Source: Planctomycetota bacterium | GTDB lineage: Bacteria > Planctomycetota > Phycisphaerae > Sedimentisphaerales > Anaerohalosphaeraceae | Assembly (NCBI GenBank): GCA_003644175.1 | Contig: QNBS01000053.1 | Span: 1 to 9,931 of the forward strand | Reading direction: 5' to 3' | DNA length: 9,931 bases | Shown: positions 1 through 8,900 of the stretch, in pieces | Layout of the letters: every line of letters begins with the position of its first letter | Position numbering within the stretch: position 1 is the first letter of the stretch | The notes under the pieces: model-generated | Database searches by the model: none | What the model was told of the DNA's origin: nothing | Seen by the model: only the letters and a program-made list of their open reading frames with translations | Position numbers and translations under genes: made by a program

Positions 1-502
1 AGTAATAACCGGTTATCCATCCGTTTGGATCCTTCCCAATGAGCTTTGTGTTCCATGCATACAACGTCTTTCTTGCTTCTGAAAGAATATCTCTCCCAAT
101 TGGGCAATAAAATGCAGATATCATATGAATCACAGAACGAGCCTCCGTCACAAAGCCCAGCCAATGCTGGTCAGGTAAGTATGGCAAGGCCCTCCGAAAA
201 AACTCTTTACCGACACCTTTCCCTTTCATTTTCTCTAGTAATCCTATCACACGCAGATAATACAGGCGATTCTCAATCAACTCATCAATGAAGATTAGCC
301 CACACAATGTTGCACCATCATAGCAACTCCCTCGGAGATAGGGTCTCCGAAATCTCATCTTAAAGTCTCTGTAACATGACGGGCAAATCGCATATCTTTT
401 CACGAAAAGTTGCTTTTCAAGACGAAAATACTCCTTGGGCGGCACGTCGTCAGGGTCATGCCAACTATAGACAAATGACAATGAGGAGGTCTCTGCATTC
501 AA
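1..502 (-). CDS. Partial GNAT-like acetyltransferase with N-terminal cysteine cluster (5' end only)
   Basis: The minus strand is open from a stop at 520-518 to the left edge, giving 167 codons if TTG 502 is the start. A GGGAG sequence lies about 9 bases before that TTG. The first in-frame ATG (358) would remove 48 residues, including a CPSC motif (residues 40-43), so TTG is preferred. Further cysteines at 60 and 67 could complete a four-Cys metal site. Residues 65-90 look like two beta strands. They are followed by MKGKGVGKEFF (92-102), which resembles the acetyl-CoA pyrophosphate loop (Q/R-x-x-G-x-G/A) and helix of GNAT enzymes, and then by a strand and helix at 115-133. The substrate cannot be told. 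The gene is co-directional with yhaM, 126 bases downstream of it. A weak -10-like TAGAAT lies at 531-536 with no clear -35. This stretch appears more AT-rich than the rest of the window. Coding status is fairly sure; the family is tentative. Confidence 0.6.
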   Translation of the reverse strand, partial: MNAETSSLSFVYSWHDPDDVPPKEYFRLEKQLFVKRYAICPSCYRDFKMRFRRPYLRGSCYDGATLCGLIFIDELIENRLYYLRVIGLLEKMKGKGVGKEFFRRALPYLPDQHWLGFVTEARSVIHMISAFYCPIGRDILSEARKTLYAWNTKLIGKDPNGWITGYY

Positions 503-628
503 TTTAGTGCACTCCCTTTATCGTGTCTTGATTCTACTTTCATGGTACACATTTACGCTCGTGTGCTAAGAATCCAGTCGGTGCTGCCAAGAGAGACTTC
601 ACCGTCACTTCGAACCCTTGGATTCAAA

Positions 629-1606
629 TTACTCGCCATCTCCAAGCACCGGGTGTTTTTTGTAGAGCCTTGTCTCAAGCGTTCTCTGGTATGCTGTCCA
701 GTTGGTGTTGCCGGGGTCGTTGTCGATGAGGTTTGTGACCTGGTTCATCTTTGCGTCGAGGTTGTCAATGTAACTGATCATAAACGCCTCGGCAGTGGCG
801 GGCGTTTTGGGTGAACCGAACTCGCCGCTTCCATGGTGGCTCACAACGATATGGAGGAGATTGTCGAGTACATCCTGATCGATGGGCGTGCCTTTTTGCG
901 CGATCTCGGCGGCCTTGTCGTTAATCATCTCGACTCCCAATACGAGATGTCCCAGGAGTTGGCCTGTGTCGGTATACGAAAAGCCCATTTTGTATGAAAG
1001 CTCCGTTGTCTTTGCAATGTCGTGCAGAAAAACTGCGGCCAGGATCAGGTCGGTCTGGATATTCGGATAATGAGGAAGTATCGATGTTGTTACCTTCATC
1101 ATCGAATGTGTGTGTTCGAGAAGTCCGCCGAGATAGGCGTGATGTATCTGCATTCCACCCGGCGCTGTGCAGAACTGTCGCATGAGTTCCGTGTCGGCGA
1201 GAAACTCGGCGACAAGGGCTTTTAGCCCGGCGTGGCTTATGGGTTCGAGCATCGCCTTTAGCTCGCCGAACATCTGTGCGATGTCCTTGTCGGTCCGCGG
1301 CATGTAATCGGACAGGTTCACCTTGTCGGCGTCGACAACTACGACGTCATTGATTACAAGCTGCATCGCATTTTGATAGAGCTCGCTCTTGCCGCGTATC
1401 TGGACAAAGCCCTCGCTGGGCAGGCTGTTATAGATCGCCTGCGTCGCCTGCCACATGCGAGCATTGACCTTGCCTGTGCGGTCGGAGAGGTACATTGCGA
1501 TGTACAGATCGCCCCGCGTAGTATTTCGCAAAACCGGCTGGGTTACCATATAGACTTCATTGAGCTGCATGCCCGGCTTGATATCCTTGATAAACAAATG
1601 CGACAT
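629..1606 (-). CDS. yhaM: 3'-5' exoribonuclease YhaM family (OB-fold plus HD domain)
   Basis: This 325-residue cytoplasmic protein matches the YhaM layout and the family's usual length of a little over 300 residues. The family is known for metal-dependent trimming of RNA, and of single-stranded DNA, from the 3' end. Residues about 14-92 form an OB-fold nucleic-acid-binding domain, with a strand pattern around LRNTTRGDLYIAMYLSDRTG. Residues about 150-300 form an HD domain with the expected metal ligands: H165 in LLEH, H195-D196 in LHDIAK, H220, H257-H258 in VSHHG, and D281/D284 in YIDNLDAKM. No key residue is missing. The start is supported by GGAGA at 1611-1615, four bases before ATG 1606. 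A promoter lies just upstream, so the gene can be transcribed independently of the PEP-CTERM gene 89 bases before it. A related HD hydrolase with another nucleic acid substrate is the main alternative. Confidence 0.9.
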   Translation of the reverse strand: MSHLFIKDIKPGMQLNEVYMVTQPVLRNTTRGDLYIAMYLSDRTGKVNARMWQATQAIYNSLPSEGFVQIRGKSELYQNAMQLVINDVVVVDADKVNLSDYMPRTDKDIAQMFGELKAMLEPISHAGLKALVAEFLADTELMRQFCTAPGGMQIHHAYLGGLLEHTHSMMKVTTSILPHYPNIQTDLILAAVFLHDIAKTTELSYKMGFSYTDTGQLLGHLVLGVEMINDKAAEIAQKGTPIDQDVLDNLLHIVVSHHGSGEFGSPKTPATAEAFMISYIDNLDAKMNQVTNLIDNDPGNTNWTAYQRTLETRLYKKHPVLGDGE

Positions 1607-1610
1607 CTTA

Positions 1611-1615
1611 TCTCC
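1611..1615 (-). promoter_or_regulatory. Ribosome binding site of yhaM
   Basis: On the minus strand this reads GGAGA, followed by TAAG and then ATG at 1606. The good Shine-Dalgarno match at short spacing fixes the start of the exoribonuclease gene. Confidence 0.7.
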
Positions 1616-1654
1616 GCAATGCTCTTAAACTGGTCGATCAAATTACGAGAGGGC

Positions 1655-1682
1655 ATTATAAGCAATGGGCGGCAAATGAAAA
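1655..1682 (-). promoter_or_regulatory. Sigma-70-like promoter of yhaM
   Basis: On the minus strand TTTTCA (1682-1677) is followed by a 16-base spacer and a perfect TATAAT (1660-1655). Transcription would start near 1648, giving a leader of about 42 bases with the GGAGA site in it. The -35 matches 4 of 6 consensus positions. The promoter lies between the PEP-CTERM stop codon and the yhaM start, where a yhaM promoter is expected. Confidence 0.6.
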
Positions 1683-1695
1683 GGCAAAAAGACAA

Positions 1696-2514
1696 TCAGC
1701 GTCTGCGTCTCAGGAGTGCGAAGCCTGTTGCCATGAGGAGGATTGTCGCCGGTTCGGGTACGGCGAGCCATTCGAAGGTGTTCACGGCAAAATCGCGGTT
1801 TTCGTCTTGATTGAGGCCGTTGGCCACTGTAGAGATCGCGAACGTGTTGAAATCGCCTAAGGCAATCACCCTGCCGGTTCCGTAATTTGCGCCGGCGATG
1901 AGAATCTTTTCGTTTGTCGGGTCCTGAGCAAGGGCAAAGGCATTTTCGCCGATGGTTATCTCGCCTGCGAGCTGCATGAAAACGTCGTCGGTCTCCGTGA
2001 AACCTGCGAATACGGGGTGTTCGAGCGTCTCCAGGGCGGGGTTTCCTGAATAAGTATAAGTATCTCCGCTTTCGGCAAGGATAATGTCGAACTTGTCGGC
2101 GACGGGCTGGATATTGCTGTTGTCGTTGCCTTGGGGCAGGAACGGGTGGGCGCCCATGATGAGCAGTCCTCCTCCGTCATTGACAAAATCGGCCAGGCTG
2201 TCGGCCTCGGCGGGGGAGTAGGATGAGTTAAAGGCGCTTGTGACGCAGACGACGGCAACGTCGGTGTCGGCAAGATTAGTGTCGGTAAAACCCAGCGAGG
2301 TGGTATTTACGGTGAAATCGTTGTCGGGGTATTCAAGGAGATCTCTGAGGTCGGAATGCTCCCCGCTCGGCTGGTAGCCTCCCACACCGTTAGTGGCCCC
2401 GGCTACGCCGTGGGAAGTGTCCCACAAAACGGTGTAACCGAATCCGGGCGCACAGAGGGCGGCAAAGAATAAGACCGGTACAACAGACGTCTTAATGGAC
2501 ATGCCCCATCGCAT
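1696..2514 (-). CDS. Secreted PEP-CTERM protein with ThuA/GATase-like fold
   Basis: This 272-residue protein has a signal peptide (hydrophobic core about residues 11-24, exported from about Y27) and a C-terminal sorting tail. The tail reads VPEPATILL from 252, then a short hydrophobic helix, then RRRR at the very end: a PEP-CTERM signal. Such proteins are exported, handled by an exosortase and usually delivered to the envelope or extracellular matrix. Between these, VLWDTSHG (29-36), ADTDVAVVCVTSAF (82-95), FVNDGGGLLIMGAHPF (110-125) and GRVIALGDFNTF (214-225) give the alternating strand/helix pattern of the ThuA/DUF4350-like class I glutamine amidotransferase fold. No GxCxG nucleophile elbow is seen; the equivalent position reads MGAH, so a binding role is more likely than amidotransferase activity. 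GGGG sits seven bases before ATG 2514. An in-frame ATG at 2502 is possible but has only GGGG one base away. The substrate is unknown. Confidence 0.85.
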   Translation of the reverse strand: MRWGMSIKTSVVPVLFFAALCAPGFGYTVLWDTSHGVAGATNGVGGYQPSGEHSDLRDLLEYPDNDFTVNTTSLGFTDTNLADTDVAVVCVTSAFNSSYSPAEADSLADFVNDGGGLLIMGAHPFLPQGNDNSNIQPVADKFDIILAESGDTYTYSGNPALETLEHPVFAGFTETDDVFMQLAGEITIGENAFALAQDPTNEKILIAGANYGTGRVIALGDFNTFAISTVANGLNQDENRDFAVNTFEWLAVPEPATILLMATGFALLRRRR

Positions 2515-2546
2515 TTTATCGCCCCATTTCGGAAACTTGAACCATT

Positions 2547-2575
2547 ATTATAGCACAACCCGGGTGCGATTGCAA
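2547..2575 (-). promoter_or_regulatory. Strong sigma-70-like promoter of the PEP-CTERM gene
   Basis: On the minus strand TTGCAA (2575-2570) is separated by exactly 17 bases from a perfect TATAAT (2552-2547). Transcription should start near 2540, about 26 bases before ATG 2514. The perfect -10, optimal spacer and position directly ahead of a gene make this the best-supported promoter in the window. Confidence 0.75.
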
Positions 2576-2607
2576 GATAAATCAGATCGCGGCGTCGTTT
2601 GGGAAAC

Positions 2608-2632
2608 AGTGAAAAGTGAATAGCGAATAGTG
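2608..2632. repeat. 7-bp tandem repeat, AGTGAAT type
   Basis: The units AGTGAAA, AGTGAAT, AGCGAAT and a partial AGTG run head to tail, about 3.6 copies. From memory, similar GTGAATA-type 7-bp repeats occur between genes in many unrelated environmental bacteria. Translated on the minus strand they give IHFSLF-like peptides, which explains a spurious ORF there. No function is known. Confidence 0.6.
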
Positions 2633-2702
2633 TGTCGCAGTCGGGCCAATTCAAGGTAAGCCCTTTGTTGACAAGGGTTTAGGTCGCCTTCGGTCTTCGG
2701 TG

Positions 2703-2716
2703 AGCAGTCAGCAGTC
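2703..2716. repeat. Two-copy 7-bp tandem repeat AGCAGTC
   Basis: AGCAGTC occurs twice without a gap, 70 bases from the AGTGAAT-type array and with the same 7-bp period. It is short and could be chance, but it resembles longer intergenic arrays of this type known from other genomes. Confidence 0.4.
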
Positions 2717-2925
2717 CAGCCTTAAACCTTTACCATGCAAGCACTTAGAGCAATCCGAGCGACCGTGGGCATCAGCGCAACCTATGCGCCATGTGCCAAA
2801 AATATCGCCTGCCAGTGCCATACCGCTGTCACTCGGCGGCAGTATCTCATTGTTGCCGGTCCAATCCGCCTGTACTTTGTAGTATAAAAGTATCGTTCAT
2901 TAGCTGTTTGATTTGAAATTCGCCC

Positions 2926-2932
2926 GGAGGAG
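2926..2932 (+). promoter_or_regulatory. Strong ribosome binding site deciding the GTG start of the RHS gene
   Basis: GGAGGAG lies six bases before GTG 2939. This is nearly the full anti-Shine-Dalgarno complement at ideal spacing. The GTG is followed directly by a signal peptide, so the start is well supported although it is not ATG. Confidence 0.85.
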
Positions 2933-2938
2933 ATCGCT

Positions 2939-5900
2939 GTGTCGCGAATCGTTTGGTCTGTCATCGTAGCCTTTCTTTTGATATTAGTTTTGCCGGGCGC
3001 CCAACAGGAGTCCTTCGGCGACTGCCCGGAGTGCATTGACACGAGCAGTACGGCCTGTCGGCCCTGGGGGCGGGGACAAGCCAGATTCCAGTGGGCAACC
3101 GGCGAAAAGACGCCGACGTCCGACATTGTCTTGACCGCCGGGCCCTGCGGTGAGCCGGGCGAAAGCGGCAAGGCCTACATCTTTTCGTATATCAGCGAGC
3201 ATAATGCAAGATGTAACGACGATCAGCCCTGCGGAGGCGATACGGGAAGCTATGGTACATACGCCGTCATCGAGGTTACGGGCGACCAGAAGGCCTTCAA
3301 GCAGATCTTTCCTGACGGATTGAGATTTATCGGCGACTGGTATTATGGGTTGGGCCGCTTCTGGGTTGGCGACACGGTAAAGCAGACCGGCTGCCGGTAC
3401 GACTTTGGATTGGTCAATCCTGGGTCCTCAAAGGTAATGTTAACCGCCCAGGTGGCGCGATGTCCTGCAGAATTCGACGGCAGCAAGTTTACGATCAACG
3501 TCAGTTTCTATCAGAAAAGAGGCCAGTTGCCTGATCCGGAGACCTGGTGCCTGCCGGCAACCGCCAGAGGGTCCATTACGGTCAGGACAAATCCCCAAAC
3601 CGCCTTTGATCCTGTAAACTTCATACCCGACCCGAAAGAAGGAACAGGCATCGGCTGGGTTGAGAAAATCCAGCGCCGCTACAGCAGCGATCAGGGCCAG
3701 GACGAATGGAAAATTTTGTATCGACGGTTCGACTACGAGGAGGACTGTTCTTATGTCGACGGGTGGTTGGGGCCGTGGTCTTCAGGGGGAAGCGAGTTGA
3801 TACCCGAAAGCGAGACGTTCTATCGCGTCAAGTACCCCGCGTTCAAAGAAGCGGTTCACGGCCTGCCGGAATATGCCGCCCGCCGGGGCTGGAGCTATGT
3901 TTTCGGCGATACACAAAAATATATCAAATACGACATGGGCGGCTCGGGGCGGCTTGGAACGATCTATTTTCACTGCGACACACCCGCCGACAACAGCGGT
4001 TCGGCTACAAGGTACACGATCAGCCACATGGAATACTGTCCCCCCGGCGGCGGACAGCAGCCGGGCGACGGCACAAGAAAATGGAAGTGCCAATATCAAT
4101 ACAACAGCCCTGCGAAACTGCGATACATCCACAACGGAAACAACCCGGCCGAGCCGAATAATCCGCAAAGCGGCACGGAGTATTACGAGTACCTCTGGGG
4201 CGGCGACGGTAACGACCCTAATATCATGTATTACTCACGAAAGGATCTGCAAAGTTCATGGCCGGCGACCCCGGTTCGCCAATGGGACCTGGAGTTTGAC
4301 GAGTCCGATCGCGTGGTCAAATTCCGGGGCGGCTGTTCCAGCGGCTGCGGGCAGGCAAGCGGGCCGTTTGAACATGTGGAGTATTACACGCCGGCGGATT
4401 TCAGCTATGATGTCGGCCCTGTCGAAGTCCGCAATCTGGTCAGGAAAAGGTTTAATGCCGCCGGTACAACAATTCTTGAAAACACTTATGAATTCAAGGA
4501 ATTTGGGAAGTATGAGCCGGCCGTCTGGATATATATCGACAATTACAGTTTCGAATGGCCCGATGTGTTACTCGGCGATTGCCGGCAGGTAGTGCCGACG
4601 GGTTGGGAGGTCGTTGGTTCGTCCGCCGACGATATTGAAATCTGCGATCCCAATAATGAACCGGAGAGTACACAGGTACTGAGGCCCAACGGCGATACCA
4701 TCGCCAACACGCTCTGGGAGTTAGTCGTCGATGATATAACCTATATGCTGTCCGCAGATGTCAGGGCCATCGGCGACAGCGGCGGGGGATCTGCGACCAT
4801 CTCTCTTTATTCGACAAACCCGTCGCTCGGTGATCCTCTGATAGAAATAATCGTCGATGCCAACGAAGGGCCGTGGAGCACGGTTGGCGGCACGTGGGAC
4901 AGCGGCGATTATTCCGGCACATACGGCATCGACGACCAGTTCAAGATCGTCGTCACAGGGACAGATGTTGAAATCGACAACATTGGCTTGTGGAGCAGCA
5001 TGTTTGTGGGAGGCAGGAGCAGGCCGATTCTGGTCGAACAAAAGGTCTGGGACCCCGGCTCGCATGGTCTTGCCACCGCCCTGGAGAGGGAGTTTGACGA
5101 TGAAGAACCTGTGATCACCGAAAAACGCTATCTGTCCGACGGTGCATATCGCGTTGTACAATATGCATATAAAGACAAGTCTTTTTCCACACTGCTCAGC
5201 AAGACGGAGTATCAGGAAACTAATGCAGACCCCGTCGACCCGGCCGCCGTTGCATTTACAACCGTCTACGGCGCCGATGACCCCAACGGCATCTATCACA
5301 CTTACTATCCCGACGGCAAAAGCGCCGCGGTGAAGTACTGCGACGACAGGGGCTATCTTACCGAATCATACACCATGGATCTCGTCAATGACGTTAATTT
5401 ACTGCACGAGCAGTTTGAGTATACGGATCTGGATGCCGGAAACGACAATCCCTACTGGGAAATGACCAGGCATACCAATGCCCGCGGCGGAGCAGCGGAG
5501 TATATCTACGCATCGCATGGAAACTATATCAACAGGGTTTTCCTTGTGCAAAAACAGCTTCACCCGGAGACCGGAGCGGGCCGTCAGGAAACCGAGTATA
5601 TCTACGACGGCGCACAGAGAGTCATTGAAGAAAAACGAAAAGGCGCCTGCGCAAACCCGGTAATTACAAAGTACATCTACAATGAAACGACCGGATATCT
5701 TGACAGGATGATCGTCGATTACGGCGGGGACAATTCTGCGACTACGGCATACCAGTATAACGATTTCGGACAAATCGTCATGCAGAGCAATCCCGACGGC
5801 GTGATAACGGGCAAGAGCTATGGAACAGGCGGCGAGCTGCTCAGTGAGTTCGTTATTTCATGCAACAGCGATCCGAACGCCCCGGACGAAGATTTGAAGG

Positions 5901-8900
5901 TCATCTCTCAAACCACGTATACGTATACCGCCGACGGCAGGACAGAGACCGTCCGGCGGGCGAAACACCTCGGCGAATTCGACTATGGCGAGCCCGACGA
6001 CTGGATTGCAGCAAAGTACGAATATGACGCCGCGGGCAGGAAGACAAAGGTTATCGCCGATTATGACGCCCTGGGCGAGCGGCTGAACCTGACTACGCAG
6101 TATGAATACAATCGCCAGGGTGAAATCGAGAAGGTCATCCATCCGAGCGGCAGGTGGGAAAAGACGCTGCGCGACGGCCGGGGGCTGGTCGTTCTTGAAA
6201 GTACGGGCTATACCGACGGTCAGGACATTGACGTCTATGAGACGGCTTTCGACTATGACGACAACGGCAATCCGACGAACCAGGTTAATCCCGACGGTGC
6301 CGGACTGGTCTACCAATACGACAACTTCGGCCGCCTGGTGAAGGTATTCAAAAACAGCGTCTCCGGCCCGTATACGGCAAGAGAATATGACGACGCCGGC
6401 GGCCTTACGCGACAGGCGGCGTTTGGATATGACCAGACGATGCTCACCGACCGAAGGAGCGAATATGATGCGTTGGGAAGAATCTACAAGGAGCGGGTCT
6501 GCGCCGAGCCCAACAGCCTTGACAACCTCAACGACATGATAACGCTGTATGACTATGATGTCGCGGGCAATCTCAGGCGGACGATTCGCAAGATTCCCGG
6601 CTCGACCGCCGCCGAAAGCTTCACCGATGCGAATGACATCATAACGGAAAACTTCTATGACAGCCTGAACAGGAAGATCGTCTCTGTCGATCCTGCGGGA
6701 ACCGCGACGTACTGGTCCTGGACGAGAGCGGGACTGCTGAAAACGGTATCGATCGATCCCAATATTCCCGGCGATCCGAACACCATGATTACCACCACCA
6801 ATATGTATGACTCCTACGGCAGGGTCGAGAAGGTGATCGGTCCCGAAGGTCATTATACCGTCAATCATTTCGACAGCCTCGGCCGGATATACAGGCAGAT
6901 GGTTTTTGACTGCAATGACACCGTTGACGATACCACGGATGATTTTGCGGTGAGACAGGTTAGATTTGAATTTGACAATGTCGGCAATGTGACCCGTCAG
7001 GCGGTCATGGAGGACCCGAATGCCGTCGGCGATATCAGCACGACCGGCGACGCCGTTGTCGATTATGTGTATGACTCCGACACGGGACTGCTCGACGAAG
7101 AGAAAAGCTATTACAACAGCGACGGCGCCGAGGCGGTTACCCGCTACTATTACGACGAAATCGGCAGGAACCGGCGGACGGTCGATCCGGAGGGCAACGA
7201 GGCATTGCAGTATTACGATGCGGCCAATGGATATCAGGTTGTTAAGACCGAACGAATCCAACGGGACAATGCCGTCCCGGACAACGACTACACGATTACG
7301 GGGTTCTTCGAATATGACGATTACGGCAATCTTTACAAGGATATTCTCGATACGGACGGGGACGGCGTAAAAGACGCCGCAGACGGTACGACTGTCTATC
7401 ACTATGACGGGTTGGGGCGGGTCGTCGACGAAGTGGCGCCGGACGGGGTTGTTACGGTTTATGAGTACGATGCGTTCGGCAATGTTGGGACGCAAATCGA
7501 GGATTTTGACGATCAGGACCCGGATGCGATCAATCGGACCACCGAATATACCTACGACAGGCTGAACCGGCTGTCGGCCGTTACCGCTTATGATCCCAAC
7601 GACACCACCGAGCACGTTGCCGCGGAGACGACTCTGTATGACTATGACGCCAACGGGCGGGTGGCCGAGATCACCTGGCCCGACGGCAGTGTCGAGGGGT
7701 ATGTATACAACTGCCTCGGGCTCGTCGATGAGCAGATCAGGCGGGACGGCGGTTCGACTTACTACTGGTATGACTTTGCGGGCAGGCTGGTGATGGAAAG
7801 CGACGACGCCGACGGCGAATCCGGCTCGCCGACTTTTATTACCGAGTACGATTACAACGGAGCGGGCGATCTGGTGTGGTGCAGCAAAGTCGACGCCGGC
7901 GATACAACGGCCGAATCGGCGTTTGTTTATGGCGGCCTTGGGCTGATAGAGTCCGAGACGACTACGCTGTACGATCTGGATGCCAAAAGCACGACGTACA
8001 CGTATGACGGCAGCGCCAATGTTCTGACTCAGACGCATGACGGCGAGACGATTACTTATACATACGACGGCCTGGGGCGGATTGAGACTATTGATCGCGG
8101 CGCCGGCAATATCGTCGAATATGCCTATATCGGGTCGGGCGCAAAGGCGATCGACTACGCCCAAGCCGATGCTGCTCAGAGTTTTGGCTATGACGCCGTC
8201 GGCAGGCTCGTCCGGTGCAGCAGTACCGATCCTAACAGCGACGTTTTACTGGATCTGATCTATACCTACGACGAAAACTCCAATCGCGATTCGGTCAAAT
8301 ATAATCATCTGGCTACTCCCGTCTGGGATATCTATTCCTATGACACTCTGCAGCGGCTGACGGAGGCACAATACGGTTCGCCGACGGGATTGGCGATGCT
8401 GGGCGATTTTGTGGGTGATATCCGGTTCGCCGCAGATGTTGCCTCTGCATGGCTGGGCGAAGACTTGTGTTTTGTCGATCTTGCGAAACTGACATTCCGA
8501 GCGAATCGGCCACAATTGTCATTCCCGCGAAAGCGGGAATCCAGGAAGCAACGGCAGGGGCCTGAGTTTTTTCACCACGAAGCCACGAAGATGCACGAAG
8601 ATGTTTTTAATGACAATTCTTTTCCTTCATGGTCCTTGGCGCCCTTTATGGTTGATAAAGCCTTTACTGAGACGAGGCTGGATAAGGTCGTTAAGGAATA
8701 TAACGACGGGCGGATGCCGCTTATGCGGTTTGTGGAGTTTGGCGCCGATGACGACGGCGACAACGACAAGGACAAGAGCAACTATGAGGTGGTTCGTAAC
8801 GATACGGGCGGGATCATCGCCGTTATTGCCACCAACAAGGCCGGGCAAATCACCCTGTTTGCCATGTATCCGGCCGTCGGCGGGTCGGTTGTTGTCAGTG

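Larger units (their letters stand above)
2576..2925. other. Divergent intergenic region without a certain gene
   Basis: This is most of the 424 bases between the divergent PEP-CTERM and RHS genes. It contains two short 7-bp-period tandem repeats (listed separately). A 51-codon plus-strand ORF at 2734-2889 and a minus-strand open stretch at about 2700-2895 both lack a ribosome binding site and any recognised motif. An AT-rich TAGTATAAAAG at 2880-2890 lies 49 bases or more before the GTG of the RHS gene and could belong to its promoter, but no -35 is found at proper spacing. No terminator hairpin was seen. Confidence 0.5.

Noticed and set aside
46..291. An 81-residue plus-strand frame
   Set aside because: It is antisense to the open GNAT-like frame, which is longer and has a motif and a plausible start.
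503..628. Terminator after yhaM
   Set aside because: No stable hairpin followed by a U-run was found in the 126 bases after the yhaM stop on the minus strand.
2734..2889. A 51-codon plus-strand ORF in the intergenic region
   Set aside because: It has no ribosome binding site or recognisable motif, and an ORF of this length is expected by chance.
3706..4592. Overlapping plus-strand frames at 3706-4161 and 3873-4592
   Set aside because: Both are in other frames of the RHS gene, have no ribosome binding site, and have compositions rich in R, T and S as expected for out-of-frame readings.
4721..5299. A 192-residue minus-strand frame
   Set aside because: It is antisense to the RHS gene and has no promoter, ribosome binding site or motif.
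5858..8164. A 768-residue open frame on the minus strand
   Set aside because: It lies exactly opposite the YD-repeat frame. The repeated TAC/TAT-GAC codons read backwards as GTC/GTA/ATA, giving an artificial V/I/R-rich product with no domain. The plus-strand frame has a start, signal peptide and recognised repeats.
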